From Dugong dugon (taxonomy: Eukaryota; Chordata; Mammalia; Sirenia; Dugongidae), in NCBI GenBank assembly GCA_030035585.1, contig CM057462.1, positions 67,242,734 to 67,306,733 on the forward strand: DNA of 64,000 bases, in the 5' to 3' direction. Each line of letters begins with the position of its first letter. Positions within the stretch are counted from its first letter, which is position 1. The notes beneath the pieces are model-generated. The model did not search any database. It worked only from the letters and a program-made list of their open reading frames with translations, and was not told the DNA's origin. This document shows positions 42,986 to 55,490 of this stretch, piece after piece. The translations under genes were made by a program, and so were the position numbers.

Positions 42986-44455
42986 ATTCCAGTCTGGTTC
43001 TGCATCTGAGCCACAGTATTTCTGAGACGGTTTTACCAGAGGAGGTGGCATGCTATACGAAAAGCACAAAAACCATCACCAAAAACAACAGACTTTTAGC
43101 TTGCTTTACTTCCACTAAGACAGTAAAAATGTTTACAGATTTTGGAACTATTTCTTCTATAATAAATAGAAGTAAAATCACTTTAATAAAATAATATTAC
43201 TCTTAAGTATGTAGTTACATACCTATATCAGGTAGCTTTCAGAAACCAAAAAAAAATGGATTTTGAGATAAAATGAAAAAACTTTACAATGTAGATTGGA
43301 CTTCCAGTCAAGATGAAGCATCAAAGGTGAATGTTTTGATCAACCGCCTTTGCTCCAAACACATTGCAATAGCTGATAAAATATGACAATGGGGAGAGGG
43401 AAGATAAACGTCCTCATTGATCAGACTGGAAATGAATTACAAAGTGGTCAGTGGATATGAAGCCACAGGTCTGTCGCATTCCAGGTCTGCAAGCACACAG
43501 TGGCAGTTTGAATTTTGGCTCCTACCGTGTAATGAGTACTAAAAGTGCTTCACGCACAGTATGAAGCATCTACAGAAAGAAGTCTAAGAAGAACTTTTCA
43601 ACTCACTCCCTGAGACTATAGTTTTATAGGAAATTCTTGGCCTAGAAAAGAAGGATGTAGGTACAATTTCTCGGCCAGGAAAAGAGCCAGTCACCTGCTG
43701 CTCCATGACTGCATCACTCACAGCACCAATATAACTGCAGAAAAAATCTACCTGGTTCTGGATTGTGGGACTGGAGGAGGCTCAGCTGGAGGTAACCGCA
43801 AATCCCCAAAGCTTCTAGACAAACAGGATGAGAGAAATACAATACACACGCACACACACAAACACATACATTCAAAATATAGCTGCCGTAACAAATGAAG
43901 AAATCCAACACTAAAGAAGACAGCCTACAAAATCATCAGAATCATCAACTGGAACATGAAAAGCCTAAAGGTAAAATTAATTTTATGAAACAGTCATACA
44001 AAGAGTTTAAAACAACTATGTCTAGAATGTTCAAAGGATAAATCAAGGCATCACGTCAATTAATAGTGAATAAGAAATTATCAAGCACAAAGGAGACATG
44101 AAAGAAACAAAACCAGGTGGATATTAAGAAAAAACAAATATATATTTAAACTAAAATAAGGTCGTTACCAAAAAGATTTTAAAAAACCCAAAACATTAAA
44201 TAAACTATAGATTACATCCAAAGAGAGTAGTGAATTGGGAAATAGTTATGATACATATACGTAGAATTTAGTTCAGAGTGACAAAGAAACGTTTGTTAAT
44301 ATAGTAAACAGACATGGAAGATACATTGAGAGGCTCCAAAATGGTAGATATTCCAAAAGAAGAGGATAGAAGGAATGATGGAGAAGCAATATTTGAAGAG
44401 ATTAGTGCTGAGAATTTTCATTTGCTTGAAATATCACTATTTCTATTCCACATTG

Positions 44456-44670
44456 TGGTGGTGTTGTTAGTTGCTGTCGAGTAGATTCCAATCATAGCGA
44501 CCCCATGTGCGCGGAGCAGAACTGCTTCATAGCATTTTCAAGGCTGTGTGACCTTGAAAACAGAAGCAGATCATGAGACCTGTCTTCTGAGGTGTCTCTG
44601 GGCGGGTTCAAGCCCCAACCTTTTGCTAGTACTTGAGCACTTAATCATTTGCACCACCCAGGGACCCCTT
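44456..44670 (-). mobile_element. AfroSINE, long subtype, antisense
   Basis: Inverted tail 'gttgctgtcgagtagattcc', inverted segment 'acagaagcagatcatgagac' and inverted head 'tttgcaccacccagggaccc'. Confidence 0.93.
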
Positions 44671-45892
44671 GCACATTGTACTTGAGGTAGAAGTCAATGC
44701 ATAATGTGGGGGAAAAAATAACAGGTATATTAATTCGAAAGATTGAATAAAGCAAACTGCAGATGATTCATTATCTGCACAGAAAATTTAAGAGACTCCA
44801 CTAAGTTTTAGTACTCTTAAGAAAGGTGAACAAGAAAAACAAACATTAATAGTTTCTCTAAATACCAGTAATAATCCATTAGAAAATATAAATGAAAAAA
44901 GTTATTATTTATAATAGCAACAAAAACATAAAGCATTCAGGAATAAATCTATCAAAAGATATGCATGGCCTTTATGGAGAAAATTACAAAACATTGTGAA
45001 AAAGTATAAAGAAAAACCTTAATAAATAGACATAGCTTGTTCAAGATGATGAAGACTCAATGCAGTGAAAGCGACAATTCTCTGTAAAATAATCTAAAAC
45101 TGAATGTAATTGCAATCAAAATCCCAACAGAAAAAGCTGATCCTGAAATTCGTTTGGAAGAGCAAAGAGATCTGAATAGCTGAGATAATCTTGAAAAAGA
45201 AGGTTGGAAGACTTGTCTACCAGATAGCTAGATTTATCTAAAGCCATACTAATTAAGACAGTGTGGAATTGGCTTAGGGACGGACACATCAATGGCGCAT
45301 ATGTACTATTGTACACATGAAAATTTGATACATTACAGATGTAGCATTATCATCAGTGTGGATGGGTTATTTAATAAATTACTCTGGGACATACCTAAAA
45401 GGGAAAAATTAAAATTCAATGCTTATCCCACATTATATAAAATAAATTCCAGGTGGATTTAATATGAGATTTAATAAGAAAATTAAAACTTTAAAATTTC
45501 AAAAGAAAACATAGAAGAATATTTTTTATGTCTATGGAGAAAGAAGGAGTTTTTAAAATAAGATTTCTTAAATGAGAAACAAAAAGTACCATCCATAATG
45601 TGAACAATGATATATTTGTTCTTAAAAGTAATTTATTATGTCCAACAAAAATAATTATGAACAAAATCAAAGATGCAGATAGAGGAGATATTTGTGATGC
45701 ATATAACTGACAAAAGATTAGTGTCCATAATTCACATAGAACTCCTACAATTTGTTAAGAAAAAGGCAAACAATTCAATAAAAAAGGGCAAAGGACCTAA
45801 GCAGACAATTTACAGAAGAGCAAAGTTGAATGGACCATAAATCAATAAAAAAAACATGTGAGCACACTGGGAATCAGAGTTACAAATTATAT

Positions 45893-46035
45893 AAATTTTT
45901 ATACCAGTAGATTGTCCAAAAAAATTAATTTTACTGCAACCAATATCACAAAACAATATGTGTATAAATTTTTGAATGAGAAATTAACTTGAGCTGTAAA
46001 CTTTCACCTAAAGCACAATAATTTTTTTTTAATTT
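45893..46035 (+). mobile_element. L1 3' end, 5'-truncated
   Basis: 'gcaaccaatatcacaaaaca', 'taacttgagctgtaaacttt' and 'cacctaaagcacaataa' match the 3'-end module of the L1 family (relative of the five modules at 39437-40650). It sits in the older L1 ORF2, which continues after it. Confidence 0.75.
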
Positions 46036-46459
46036 TAATAACACTAAGTGTGGGAGTTACTTGGAACTACAAGAACTCCCACACACTGTTTATAGATGCT
46101 TAAAATAGTACAACCACTTTGGAGAACAATTTGATCTTATGCAGTAAAGTTGAAGATGAGCCATACTGTGACCAGCAATTCCACTCTTAGATGTATACGT
46201 AAGAGAAACTCCCATATGTGTGTGCAAAGAGATCAGAATGTTCACTGCAGCATTGTTGGCGAAAGCAAAAAATAAATAAATCATGGTGTATTCATTCCAT
46301 AGACTACTATACAAGTAAGTAGATAAACTGAAGCTACATGTGTTCACATGGATAAATTTGAAAACGTGATGCTGAGTACAGAAGCAAATTGCATAATGAT
46401 GTATTCAGGGCAATTGGCAATAGGCTTGAAAACCTGCACATTATGCTTTCTATTGTGCA

Positions 46460-46645
46460 TGGATACATAAACCAAAAACCAAACCAAACCCATTGCCATG
46501 GAGTCGATTCCTACTCATAGCGACCCTACAGGACAGAGTAGAACTGCCCCATAGGATTTCCAAGGAGCAGCTGGTGGATTTGAACTGCTGATGTTTTGGT
46601 TATTAGACTGAGCTCTTAACCACTGCACCACCAGGACTCTGTATG
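46460..46645 (-). mobile_element. AfroSINE, short subtype, antisense
   Basis: 'aaaccaaacccattgccatg', 'gccccataggatttccaagg' and 'aaccactgcaccaccaggac'. The flank at 46450-46460 ('gtgcatggataca') and the one after ('gtatggatgcata') are similar and may be the target duplication. Confidence 0.93.
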
Positions 46646-47719
46646 GATGCATACAAATTAGTAATAATATAAAATATGCATAAGAATTATAAAACTCAAA
46701 TTCATAATATTGATTATCTCGTGGGGGGAGAAATAGGAAAAGGAAGAAGTTAAAAAGGTGCTTCAGCTCATTCGTTAATATTTTTTTGTTTATAATCAAA
46801 AGGGAAATGTTAGGTTTTAACAGAACTGAATCCCAGGCACACAGGTGTTTGCTGTTATTCTCCATAATTTTCTCATAATTTCACCATCACAGTTAACTCA
46901 GTCTTCCTCTTTCTATTTATTTGTAGATGGTGCTATTGTTTTGGCTGAATTCATTCTGAATTAATAAATTGAAAACTCAAAACAAAGCAAGCAAAATCTT
47001 TCTTGTATTACCTGTTCTCAGATATTCTTTGTCTTTAAAAGACGCTGTTGCTATGAAAACCTGTGCTGTCACCTCATCTGTGTCACTTGAATCCAGATGA
47101 CTCCCACTGTTTCACAAGAGTGGCTATCTTTATAATCTCATCGGAAACATTTTTTTCTTAATTGGTTCTCTCTTTTTTTAAAAGTATAGAAATAATAAAA
47201 TAATGCAATTACAGACAATTTGGGAAATAGAATTTTTTAATCTCTCAAAATTCTCCTCCAAAACTCATAGTCAACTGTTAGTATTTGAGTATATTTTCCA
47301 CTAGCCTTTTACCCTTACATATATTATAATGTAGTTGTAACCAGTTTGCATACGTAACCTTGTAGCCTGTATTATGCTAAGTCAATATTACTGTGTTGTG
47401 TTCCTACCCTCCCTTTATAATGGCTCATAAAAGTCCGTTGTTATGGATTTATATTACTTATTTAACCTTTCCCCTACTTTTGACATTTGGATTGCTTTCA
47501 ATTTCTTGCTAACACAAGTAAACCCATGATAAGAATTTTTCTGAAGATACATTTTATGTATTTTGCATTATTTCAGAACTGGGATTTCCAGGTAGAAGGG
47601 CACGAACCTTTCCATAAATTGTTTCCCCAGTGTAGTGTTGTTGTTTCAAGGTCCCTGGCAGTGTTGGACAAAAACACAGCAGCTTGCTCTAACCATGGGT
47701 TCTAGCTGAAATTCTATAA
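46646..47719. other. Mostly unrecognised; 47200-47690 looks like an old antisense L1 end
   Basis: 'acttatttaacctttcccct' and 'cattatttcagaactgggat' resemble the inverted 3' portion of old L1M elements, as at 62090-63170. No coding frame of interest. Confidence 0.4.
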
Positions 47720-47721
47720 CA

Positions 47722-47962
47722 ATAACCACCAGCCAAACCAAACCAATTGCCATCCAGTCAGCTCTGACTCATCGTGACATCACGTGTGCAGGGTAGAACT
47801 GTGTTCCGTAGGGTTTTCCTATAGGATTTTCAAGGCTGGAGCTTTCAGAAGCAGATCAGCAGGCCTTTCTTCCCAGGTGACTCTGGGTAGGTACCAGCTG
47901 CCAACTTTTCAGTTAGTAGTTGAACCCTTAACCATTTGTGCTGCACAGGGATCTCCTGCAAT
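47722..47962 (-). mobile_element. AfroSINE, long subtype, antisense
   Basis: 'aaaccaaaccaattgccatc', 'ttcagaagcagatcagcagg' and inverted head 'tttgtgctgcacagggatct'. A short internal duplication of 'tagggttttcctataggat' lengthens it. Confidence 0.93.
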
Positions 47963-48479
47963 AACCAGCAGACCCCCATGATTACTTGTTTCCTAAAAGG
48001 TTGGCCTTAGTTATAATCTTTGTGACTACTGCCAGAAGACAAGCTGAGAAGTGCCTGTTTTGACCTATTTATAAAAATTTTCCAAAAGATGATATGAGAC
48101 TATGGTGTCTCCAACATTGTGTATATAATTAGAAATAACTCTTACTTCATGATCATACCCTTGAGTCTGCACATCTTAAAGCTATGCTCAAAATTTGGGT
48201 GGCAAGGAGAAACATTTTACTTTTTAACCTAAATTATAAATAGACTTCTTGAAAGTTGCATTTTTAAAAACACCCTGCTGGTGGCTCCTGTATCATTCCT
48301 TAAGTATAAGACAAGCATATTGAGAATTATCAAGGTATGAGAAATCAAATATAAATAAAGATAACAAAAGCCTAATCTGTTCTCAGGATGATAAATTAAA
48401 CAAAATTTTATAAAAATCAGAACACATTTTGTTTTTTCTACCAAAACAGGTTAATTGGGATATACTTTGGGAGAATTAA
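47963..48479. other. No recognised gene or repeat
   Basis: AT-rich unique-looking DNA. Confidence 0.5.
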
Positions 48480-48790
48480 GTGGTAGAAAACTTGAAGGGA
48501 CATCTGTACGAGGATGTCCTTTGCAGCACTATAGAGACAAAAAACTGGAAACAGCAAAAGCTTGTCATTGGGGAATGGCTGAATAAATGTTATGACATGC
48601 ATGCTATAGAATAGGATGCAGTCATTCAAACATGGGCTACATCTCTGCCCACTTTGTTGAAGGGACTTCCATGCAGAACTGCCAAGTGGGGAAAGCAAGA
48701 TGTAGAGATTATATAATAAAACATAATAAAGACAAAAAGTAGTATGCCTGCATATGTAATTGTGTATGATTATCCCATTAACATGGGTTA
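48480..48790 (+). mobile_element. Old L1 ORF2 3' fragment
   Basis: 'aactggaaacagcaaaagct', 'ggggaatggctgaataaatg' and 'gaataggatgcagtcattca' follow the order of the L1 ORF2 end. Stops throughout. Confidence 0.6.
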
Positions 48791-50146
48791 CTTGTGGGTA
48801 GGAGGAAGGAGGGAGAAATTGGAGGGGAGACGGGATAAAGGTCAGAAAAAGCTAAGAAAAAAAAGGAAGAAAAACTTGTTATAGACGATTTGGGCAGTAT
48901 ATAAGTAAAAAATCTATGAATAGGCAGTAAAAAAAGGAAGGAGATAAGACACCCAAACGGGGTGAGAGAAGCCCAGCTCACAGCTGCCCCAGATCAACTC
49001 TCTTGATCACATCTTTTAAAGGTCACCAGCATTGGAGACTGATATCAGATTCCACTTTACAGCCTTTATATTTCTTTGTATGTAAGACAGTATAGTAGAC
49101 AGCATAGGGACCTCTTTTAAAATAAATAAAAACAAAATCTTATAGGATGAAACAAAAATAAAATAAATTATATATATTTTTAAAAATCTTATAGGATGAG
49201 ATTAGACTGACCAAACAGTAGCATTTCAGAAGTATCCAACCCATTTTACTTACATTTTAAAAGGGATTAGATAAGACGACCACCTTTTCCCTTCAGAAAA
49301 TATAATCAGAGCATAAACATAGCATTAGAGGTTCTTGAAGCTCTGATCTTGATCCTAATTTCCTTCGTTGACTTGGCTGAGTAAGTGTTAGCGTGCATAT
49401 ATATGGGAACTCGACTTTGTGTATATCAGCAAATTTCTTCAGTGTATTATACGTATTTACCTAAATTAAAAGTTACCCGTATGTGCCTTTCCATGGGATT
49501 AGTCATAGTTTTCTGACTTACTCTTCCAGCCATTCTCATCTTTTTCATTCTCGCTGGCTCTGCAAATTCCTGTGTGTCCTTCACAACACAGCTTACATTC
49601 TTTGCTTCTGGAAACTGCCCTGTAAGTACTACCCTCTCCCCTCTCTCTAATTCATCCCACCTCCCCACCATCAACCCTGGTCAGGTACCCCTTGTTAGTG
49701 TTCCCAAGGCCCCCTTCCATTCCCCCATACCTTTCCATCCTAGCATGAGCCACATTGTATTTTCATTTCCTGTTTACTCATCTGTTTTAACCCCAGTGCC
49801 TCAACACTACTATACTTATTAGAAGAATCAATAAATTCTGTATCCTCTATGAAGTTTTTCGAAGAAACTTGCCCAGCCCTTCTAGTCCACTGTTCCTGAA
49901 GGCATTTTCACTTTACACTCTGAACAGGACTACCTCCTTTGAAGAGTGCCCAGGCACCTTAAAGGCATAGCTACTACTGATGCCATCCCCACATTGTTAA
50001 TGTTCAGAAACCAGTGTCAGGACTAGGCATTCTTCTAAGCACAGCCCTTAATGAGGGCCTTCAATGTTCTCATAAATTTTCCACCTAACGATGGAAATAT
50101 TTGGAAACAGGCAATGGTAATGGTTGAACAACGTAATAAACATAAC
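48791..50146. other. No recognised gene
   Basis: Unique-looking DNA. An AT-rich stretch lies at 49120-49190. Open frames on both strands around 49447-49822 overlap and show no family. Confidence 0.5.
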
Positions 50147-50158
50147 TAATGTCACTGA

Positions 50159-50312
50159 GGAGCCCTGGTGGCACAGCAGTTAAGAGCTATAGGCTAACCA
50201 GAAAGGTCAGCAGTTCAAATCCACCAGCCGCTCCTTGGAAACCTTTTAGGGCAGTTCTTCTCTGTCCTATAGGGTAACTATGAGTAAGAATCGACTTGAC
50301 AGCAATGGTTTT
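50159..50312 (+). mobile_element. AfroSINE, short subtype (first of a pair)
   Basis: 'gagccctggtggcacagcag' to 'gacttgacagcaatggtttt'. Flanking 'taatgtcactga' occurs at 50147-50158 and again at 50313-50324, an exact 12-bp target duplication. Confidence 0.95.
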
Positions 50313-50324
50313 TAATGTCACTGA

Positions 50325-50556
50325 GAGTCCCTAGGTAGCACAAACAGTTAAGCACTTGGCTGCTAAACCAAAACTAGCATTTCCAGTCCGTCTAGAGGTG
50401 TCTTGAAGAAAAGCCTGGGCCACCAAAAAAAAAAAAAAATCAGCCATTGAAAACCCTATGGAGAAAGTTCTACTCTGACACACAAGGAGTTGCCATGAGT
50501 CAGAATCAACTCGACGGCAACTAGTTTGGGTTTTTTTGAGGGGTGTGGGGGGTGTT
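50325..50556 (+). mobile_element. AfroSINE, long subtype (second of a pair)
   Basis: 'gagtccctaggtagcacaaa' to 'ctcgacggcaactagtttgg', with an A tract at 50426-50440. It begins directly at the 50313-50324 target copy, and a looser third copy ('taatgctactaa') follows at 50558-50569. Confidence 0.93.
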
Positions 50557-50639
50557 TAATGCTACTAAATAGTACATGTAAAGAATGTTGAAAAGGCAAA
50601 CAACTTGTTTACATATCTATTTCACTCAATAAAAAAAAT

Positions 50640-51115
50640 TTCCACCTAAAATAAACACTTTTGAGGTGATTGGCCCAGTGTCTAATACCCTCTCTTCTTT
50701 CTATTGGAACTGCCTCTGTTCCTCCAGGGTAGACTGTTGGCCACCATGTTTGTCTCACGTGACTCTGTGTATTTGATTGAAGCAGGGGTGAAGCCCTGTC
50801 CCTGGGACGATCAGATTCTCTCTGTTTGGGACTGAGAAACTCAGCAAATTAGTCTATGTCTATAGTTGAAAGTTGGGAGCCGTATTCTCTCCTGTGAAAG
50901 GAAGAAAAAGAAAGTTTGTTTCTAGTGATAAAAACTAAACAGAGATAAGGAATGGAGTAAAGCTGAGCCTAAGCTGCTCTCCAGCTCCTGTTTCAGTTCT
51001 TTCCGAGGCAGCTGCATTGCCACTCGGGGGTTCTATGAGACACCCTTATATTTTTTTGTAATAAAGGCACCTTTCTGGGATAAGCTCACTCAACTGGATT
51101 TCTATTTCTCACAAC
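50640..51115 (+). mobile_element. Old LTR-like repeat (class uncertain)
   Basis: It contains 'atcagattctctctgtttgg', 'tgtaataaaggcacctttct' and an end of the type seen in the other old LTR-like repeats. I cannot name the family. Confidence 0.35.
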
Positions 51116-51119
51116 GAAG

Positions 51120-51483
51120 AGTTGTTGTTGCTGTTGTTGTTAGTTGCTGTGGAGTCATCTCTGACTCATGATGACCTTATGTATAACTGAACTAAATGCT
51201 CATGATCTTTGATATGTTTGAGTCAATTGATGTGGCTGTTGTGTTAATCCATTTCTTTGTGGGTTTCCCTTGTTTTCGCTGACCCACTACTTTACCAAAC
51301 ATGATGTCCTTTTCTAGGGATTGGTCTTTCCTGAAAATGTGTTCAAAGTAAGCAAGATGGTTTTGCCATCCTCACTTCTAAGGAGCATTTCGGTTTAAAT
51401 TCCTGTAAGACTGATTTGTTGGTTCTTCTGGCAGTCCACGGTATAGTCAGTATTCTCCAACACTACAGTTCAAATGCAACAAT
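51120..51483 (-). mobile_element. RTE 3' fragment, antisense
   Basis: Inverted tail 'gttgctgtggagtcatctct', then 'catgatgtccttttctaggg' and 'tccacggtatagtcagtatt' follow the inverted RTE 3' end. Several deletions. Confidence 0.88.
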
Positions 51484-52359
51484 CAAAAGAGTCCTACTGA
51501 ATTTACCAATCCATGAAGAGTGAGAGCACAAGGTCTCCAGAAGTCCTGACATAACAGGGCAAAGGAGCTAATTATACAATCATCCTCAGGCTTCCTCCTA
51601 TGAGCAACCCCACAGGGAAAGGAGGAAATGACTGGCTAGACCCTCTCTGATGTTTTAGCTTCACTGTACAAACCTTACATATATCTCCATAACCTCATGA
51701 TGCTTCAATCTTTTTCCACTTGTGCAACAAAGATAATGTTTGCTGAACTTTGTCCACATAAGTGATATGAGGCTTAAAATGTTTGTCATGCATGGTGAAT
51801 TTCTCAGATTAAAAAAAAAAAAATGGCAAATGATACTCAGTATCACTTGGAAATTTACCACTCAGAGAAATACATTTTCTAGTGGCACCCACTCTGAGAA
51901 CTTGGAAGGCTGGGCTACATATTTTACCTAAATATAAACTAAAAATCTGGGACCATCTCTGTGATCCTTTGAACTACAATTTATGCACTTGCAAAACACA
52001 TATTTGGCACTTGCAATAAATTCTGAATTACCCACAACAATATCAGAGAAAGAAAAGTGAATTTGAAAAATTTACATATTTTCCTGAGCCTTCATTGTAG
52101 GCAGAATCATTGACGTCCTCACTGGAAATGCTAGCTTCAGGTTCCTTTCTTCTTCCAGGGAGAGCAAGCAAGGTGCAATAGCCTCCGCTTTAAGAAAACA
52201 GAGCTGCATGGGGTATGAACATCCCACAAGCAAAATAAGCTTAGAACAATTCATGCAAAAATCACTGTCTTCAATTACATCACCTTGGAGTCTAAGAACT
52301 AACCAAGAGAAAGTTAGATAAGACTTGAAATGTGAAAGGATGATCAGTAGAAACAGAGT
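51484..52359. other. No recognised gene or repeat
   Basis: Unique-looking DNA with an A tract at 51812-51823. Frames on both strands near 51661-52401 are short and have no family signature. Confidence 0.5.
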
Positions 52360-52383
52360 TACCATGAAGCTAAACAGGAAAAC

Positions 52384-52586
52384 CAAACCTGTTGCCATCA
52401 AGTCAATTTTGACTTATGTCAACCCACATGTTACAGAGTAGAACTATGCTCCATAGGGTTTTCTTGGCTGGAATCTTTATGGAAGCAGATCACCAGACCT
52501 TTCTTCTGCAGCACTGCTGGGTGAGTTCAAACAGCCAACCTTTAGGGTAGTAGCCAAGGACAAACCATTTGTGCCACCAGGGCTGC
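52384..52586 (-). mobile_element. AfroSINE, long subtype, antisense (first of a pair)
   Basis: 'aaacctgttgccatcaagtc', 'ggaagcagatcaccagacct' and inverted head 'catttgtgccaccagggct'. The target string 'taccatgaagct' lies before it (52360-52371) and after it (52587-52598). Confidence 0.95.
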
Positions 52587-52598
52587 CTACCATGAAGC

Positions 52599-52798
52599 TG
52601 TTGTTGTTAGGTACCATCAAGTCAATTCCAATGCATAGGGACCCCATGTAATAGGGTAGAACTGGCCCATAGGGTTTCCTAGGCTGTAATCTTTATGGGA
52701 GAGATTACCAAGTCTTTCTCCTACGGAGACTCGGGTGGGTTCAAACCACCGATCTTTCAGTTAGCAGCTGATCATTCAACCATTGTGCCACCAGGCTC
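52599..52798 (-). mobile_element. AfroSINE, long subtype, antisense (second of a pair)
   Basis: 'gttgttgttaggtaccatca', 'gtaatctttatgggagaga' and inverted head 'caaccattgtgccaccaggc'. It is followed by a third target copy, 'aaccatgaag' at 52801-52810. Confidence 0.95.
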
Positions 52799-52810
52799 CT
52801 AACCATGAAG

Positions 52811-53079
52811 TTTTAATGAGGCTTAAACTTCAGGGCCCTTCCCTTGTGTAAATCCCTGTGAGAGCTAAGAGGTGCTGGGAGTTTTAGAGGGTTCCAGGAG
52901 TGGAGGGAAAACCAAATGGTAATCAGGAAACATTCACAGATACTTCTGGTCAAACTGCCTGAAGAGCTCTCAGAAGGAAGGGCCATAGAGCTCCTGGACT
53001 CAGTAATTTGTTGTGATTTCTTTTTTCCTTCAAAGAAAACATTTTTTACTTAATTTGTATTGGTTGGAGTAACATAGTA
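52811..53079. other. No recognised feature
   Basis: Unique-looking DNA between the SINE pair and an RTE tail. Confidence 0.5.
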
Positions 53080-53214
53080 GCTGCAACAAGGGGCTGTGAT
53101 TGTGAGGATAGCAAGGATTGTGAGGATGGCCCAGGAATGGGCAGTGATTCGCTCTGTTATACATAGGGTAGCTATGAGTCAGAACTGACTCTATGGCACC
53201 TAACAACAACAATG
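53080..53214 (+). mobile_element. RTE 3' tail only
   Basis: 'agctgcaacaaggggctgtg' to 'tggcacctaacaacaac', with 'gaggatagcaaggattgt' duplicated inside. It holds only the end of the RTE element. Confidence 0.88.
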
Positions 53215-53244
53215 AAAATTGTAAGTAATTTTTCCCAAAGAGGG

Positions 53245-53436
53245 GAAAAAAACAGTTGCCACTGAGTCGATTCTGATTCATGAAGACCCCATGTGTACAC
53301 CATAGGGCTGTCATGGCTGTGATCTTTTGGAAGCGGATCACCAGGCCTTTCTTCCAAGACACCTCAAGGGGGTTCAAACAGCCAACCTTTTGGTTAGTAG
53401 CTAAGCACTTAACTGTTTGTGCCACCCAGGAACTCC
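53245..53436 (-). mobile_element. AfroSINE, long subtype, antisense
   Basis: 'cagttgccactgagtcgatt', 'tggaagcggatcaccaggcc' and 'tttgtgccacccaggaactc'. Confidence 0.93.
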
Positions 53437-53449
53437 TTTTCCCTGAAGA

Positions 53450-53622
53450 AAACTAAACCAAACCAAACTCTTTGCCATTGAGTCAATTCCGACTCATAGT
53501 GACCCTATAGGACGAGTAGATCTGCCCCATACAGTTTCCAAGGAACGCCTGGTGGATTCGAACTGCTGACATTTTGGTTAGCGCTCATAGCTGTTAACCA
53601 CTACGCCACTAGGGTTTGCCCC
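53450..53622 (-). mobile_element. AfroSINE, short subtype, antisense
   Basis: 'aaaccaaaccaaactctttg', 'gccccatacagtttccaagg' and 'aaccactacgccactagggt'. Confidence 0.93.
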
Positions 53623-53984
53623 TAAATCGTATAAACCTCGGCCCCACAAATTCTGGGTGTGCACTGATGATCAGGACTTGCTTTGAAAAAAATTCATTAA
53701 GTCCTTCCACCCCTTACTACCCACTTTTCCTGATTTCTAACTGCCCAGACCATGCCAGGATCAACATCAGCCCTGTCTCTCCAGCCTACTTAAAGGTCCT
53801 GATTTACCTTTTCCACTTCTCCACACATCAAAACCAACTTGTCCTGCCCAGTTCTAGAGGACCACACTGCCCCACTTACATTTCTCCAAGGTGACAATTA
53901 GCTATCTAATAAACTAATGCTATATCATAGCCTAAAAATTGGCTGATAATAATGGGTTAATAGAGAATTCCACCCCTTGTCTGT
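53623..53984. other. No recognised gene or repeat
   Basis: Unique-looking DNA. The plus frame 53616-53894 has no recognisable family. Confidence 0.45.
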
Positions 53985-55148
53985 CAGTTTGTTGTATTGT
54001 GGTGGCTTCTATGTTGCTGTGATGCTGGAAGCTATGCCAAAGGTATTTCAAATACCAGCAAGGTTACCTATGGTGGACAGATTTCAGCAGAGCTTCCAGA
54101 CTAAGACAGACTAGAAGAAAGAACCTGGCGAGATACTTTAAAAAAAAAAAATTTGGCCAGTAAAAACCTTATTAATAGCAGCAGAACATTGTCTGCTATG
54201 GTGTCAGAAGAGGAGTCCCTCAGATTGGAAGACACTCAAAAGATGACTGGGGGAGAGCTACCCTTCAAAGTAGAGTTGACCTTAATGACCTGAACGGATT
54301 AAAGCTTTCAGGACCTTCATTTGCTGATGTGGCATGACTCAAAAAGAGGAGAAACTGCTTCAAACATTCATTAATAATCAGAATATGGAATGTACGAAGT
54401 ATGAAGTTAGGAAAATTGGAAGTTGTCAAAAATCAAATGAAACTCTTAAAGATCAATAACCTAGGCATTTGTGAGCTGAAATGGACTGGTATTGGCCATT
54501 TTGAATTGAAAAATCATATGTCTGCTATGCTGGGAATGAAAAATTGAAGAGGAGTGGTGTTGCATACATAGTCAAAAAGAACACTTCAAGATCTATTCTG
54601 AAGTAGAACACTGTCAGTGATAGGATAATATCCGGCGACAAGGAAGATCAGTTAATACAACAGTTATTCAAATTTTTGCAGCAACAATTAATGCCAAAGA
54701 TGAAGATATTGAAGATTTTTACCAACTTCTGCAGTATGTAATTGATCGAACATGCAATCAAGATGCGTTGATAGTTACCGGTGATTGGAATGTGAAAGTT
54801 GGAAATGAGGAAGGATCGGTAGTTGGAAAATACAGTCTTGGTGCTAGAAACAATGAGGGAGATCTCATGATAGAATTTTTTGAGACCAGTGACTTATTCA
54901 TTGCAAATACCTTTTTTCAACAACATAAATGGTGACTATACACGTGGCCATCACCGGTTGGAATGCACAGGAATCAAATGAACTACATCTGTGGAAACAG
55001 ATGATGGATAAGCTCAATATTATCAGTCAGAACAAGGCCAGGTACTGACTGCAGAACAGACCATCAAATGCTCATACACAAGTTCCAGCTGGAACAGTAG
55101 AAAGTTTTGAAAAACCCACGAGAGCCAAAGTACGGCCTTGAGTATGTT

Positions 55149-55490
55149 GTAGTTGTTGTTAGGTGTCATTGAGTTGGTTCCGACTGAGTGACCCTAGGTA
55201 CAACAGAATAAAACACTGCCCAGTCCTGCGCCAACCTCACAATTGTTATTATGCTTGAGCCCATTGTTGCAGACACTGTCAATCCATCTCATTGAAGGTC
55301 TTCCTCTTTTTTGCTGACCCTCTACTCTACCAAGCGTGATGTCCTTCTCCTGGGATTGATCCCTCCTGATAACACATCCAAAGTAAGATGAAGTCTCGCC
55401 ATCCTTGCTTCTAATGAGCATTCTGACTGTATGTCTTCCAAGACAGATTTGTTTGTTCTTTTAGCAGTCCGTAGTATATTCAGTATTCTT
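55149..55490 (-). mobile_element. RTE 3' fragment, antisense, inside an RTE copy
   Basis: Inverted tail 'gttgttaggtgtcattgagt', then 'aacactgcccagtcctgcg' and 'gtagtatattcagtattctt' read as the inverted RTE 3' end. It sits at the point where the host RTE has lost sequence, so it may be an inversion or deletion by-product and not a clean insertion. Confidence 0.85.

Larger units (their letters stand above)
43290..46440 (+). mobile_element. Decayed older L1 with several later insertions
   Basis: 43290-44450 resembles an L1 5' region and ORF1-era sequence ('ggacttccagtcaagatg'). 44880-45560 is ORF2 ('gcattcaggaataaatctat', 'gtaattgcaatcaaaatccc'). 46040-46400 is the ORF2 C-terminus ('tgttcactgcagcattgttg'). 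An AfroSINE (44456-44670) and an L1 3' end (45893-46035) interrupt it. All frames are broken. Whether the 5' and 3' pieces belong to one copy is uncertain. Confidence 0.6.
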
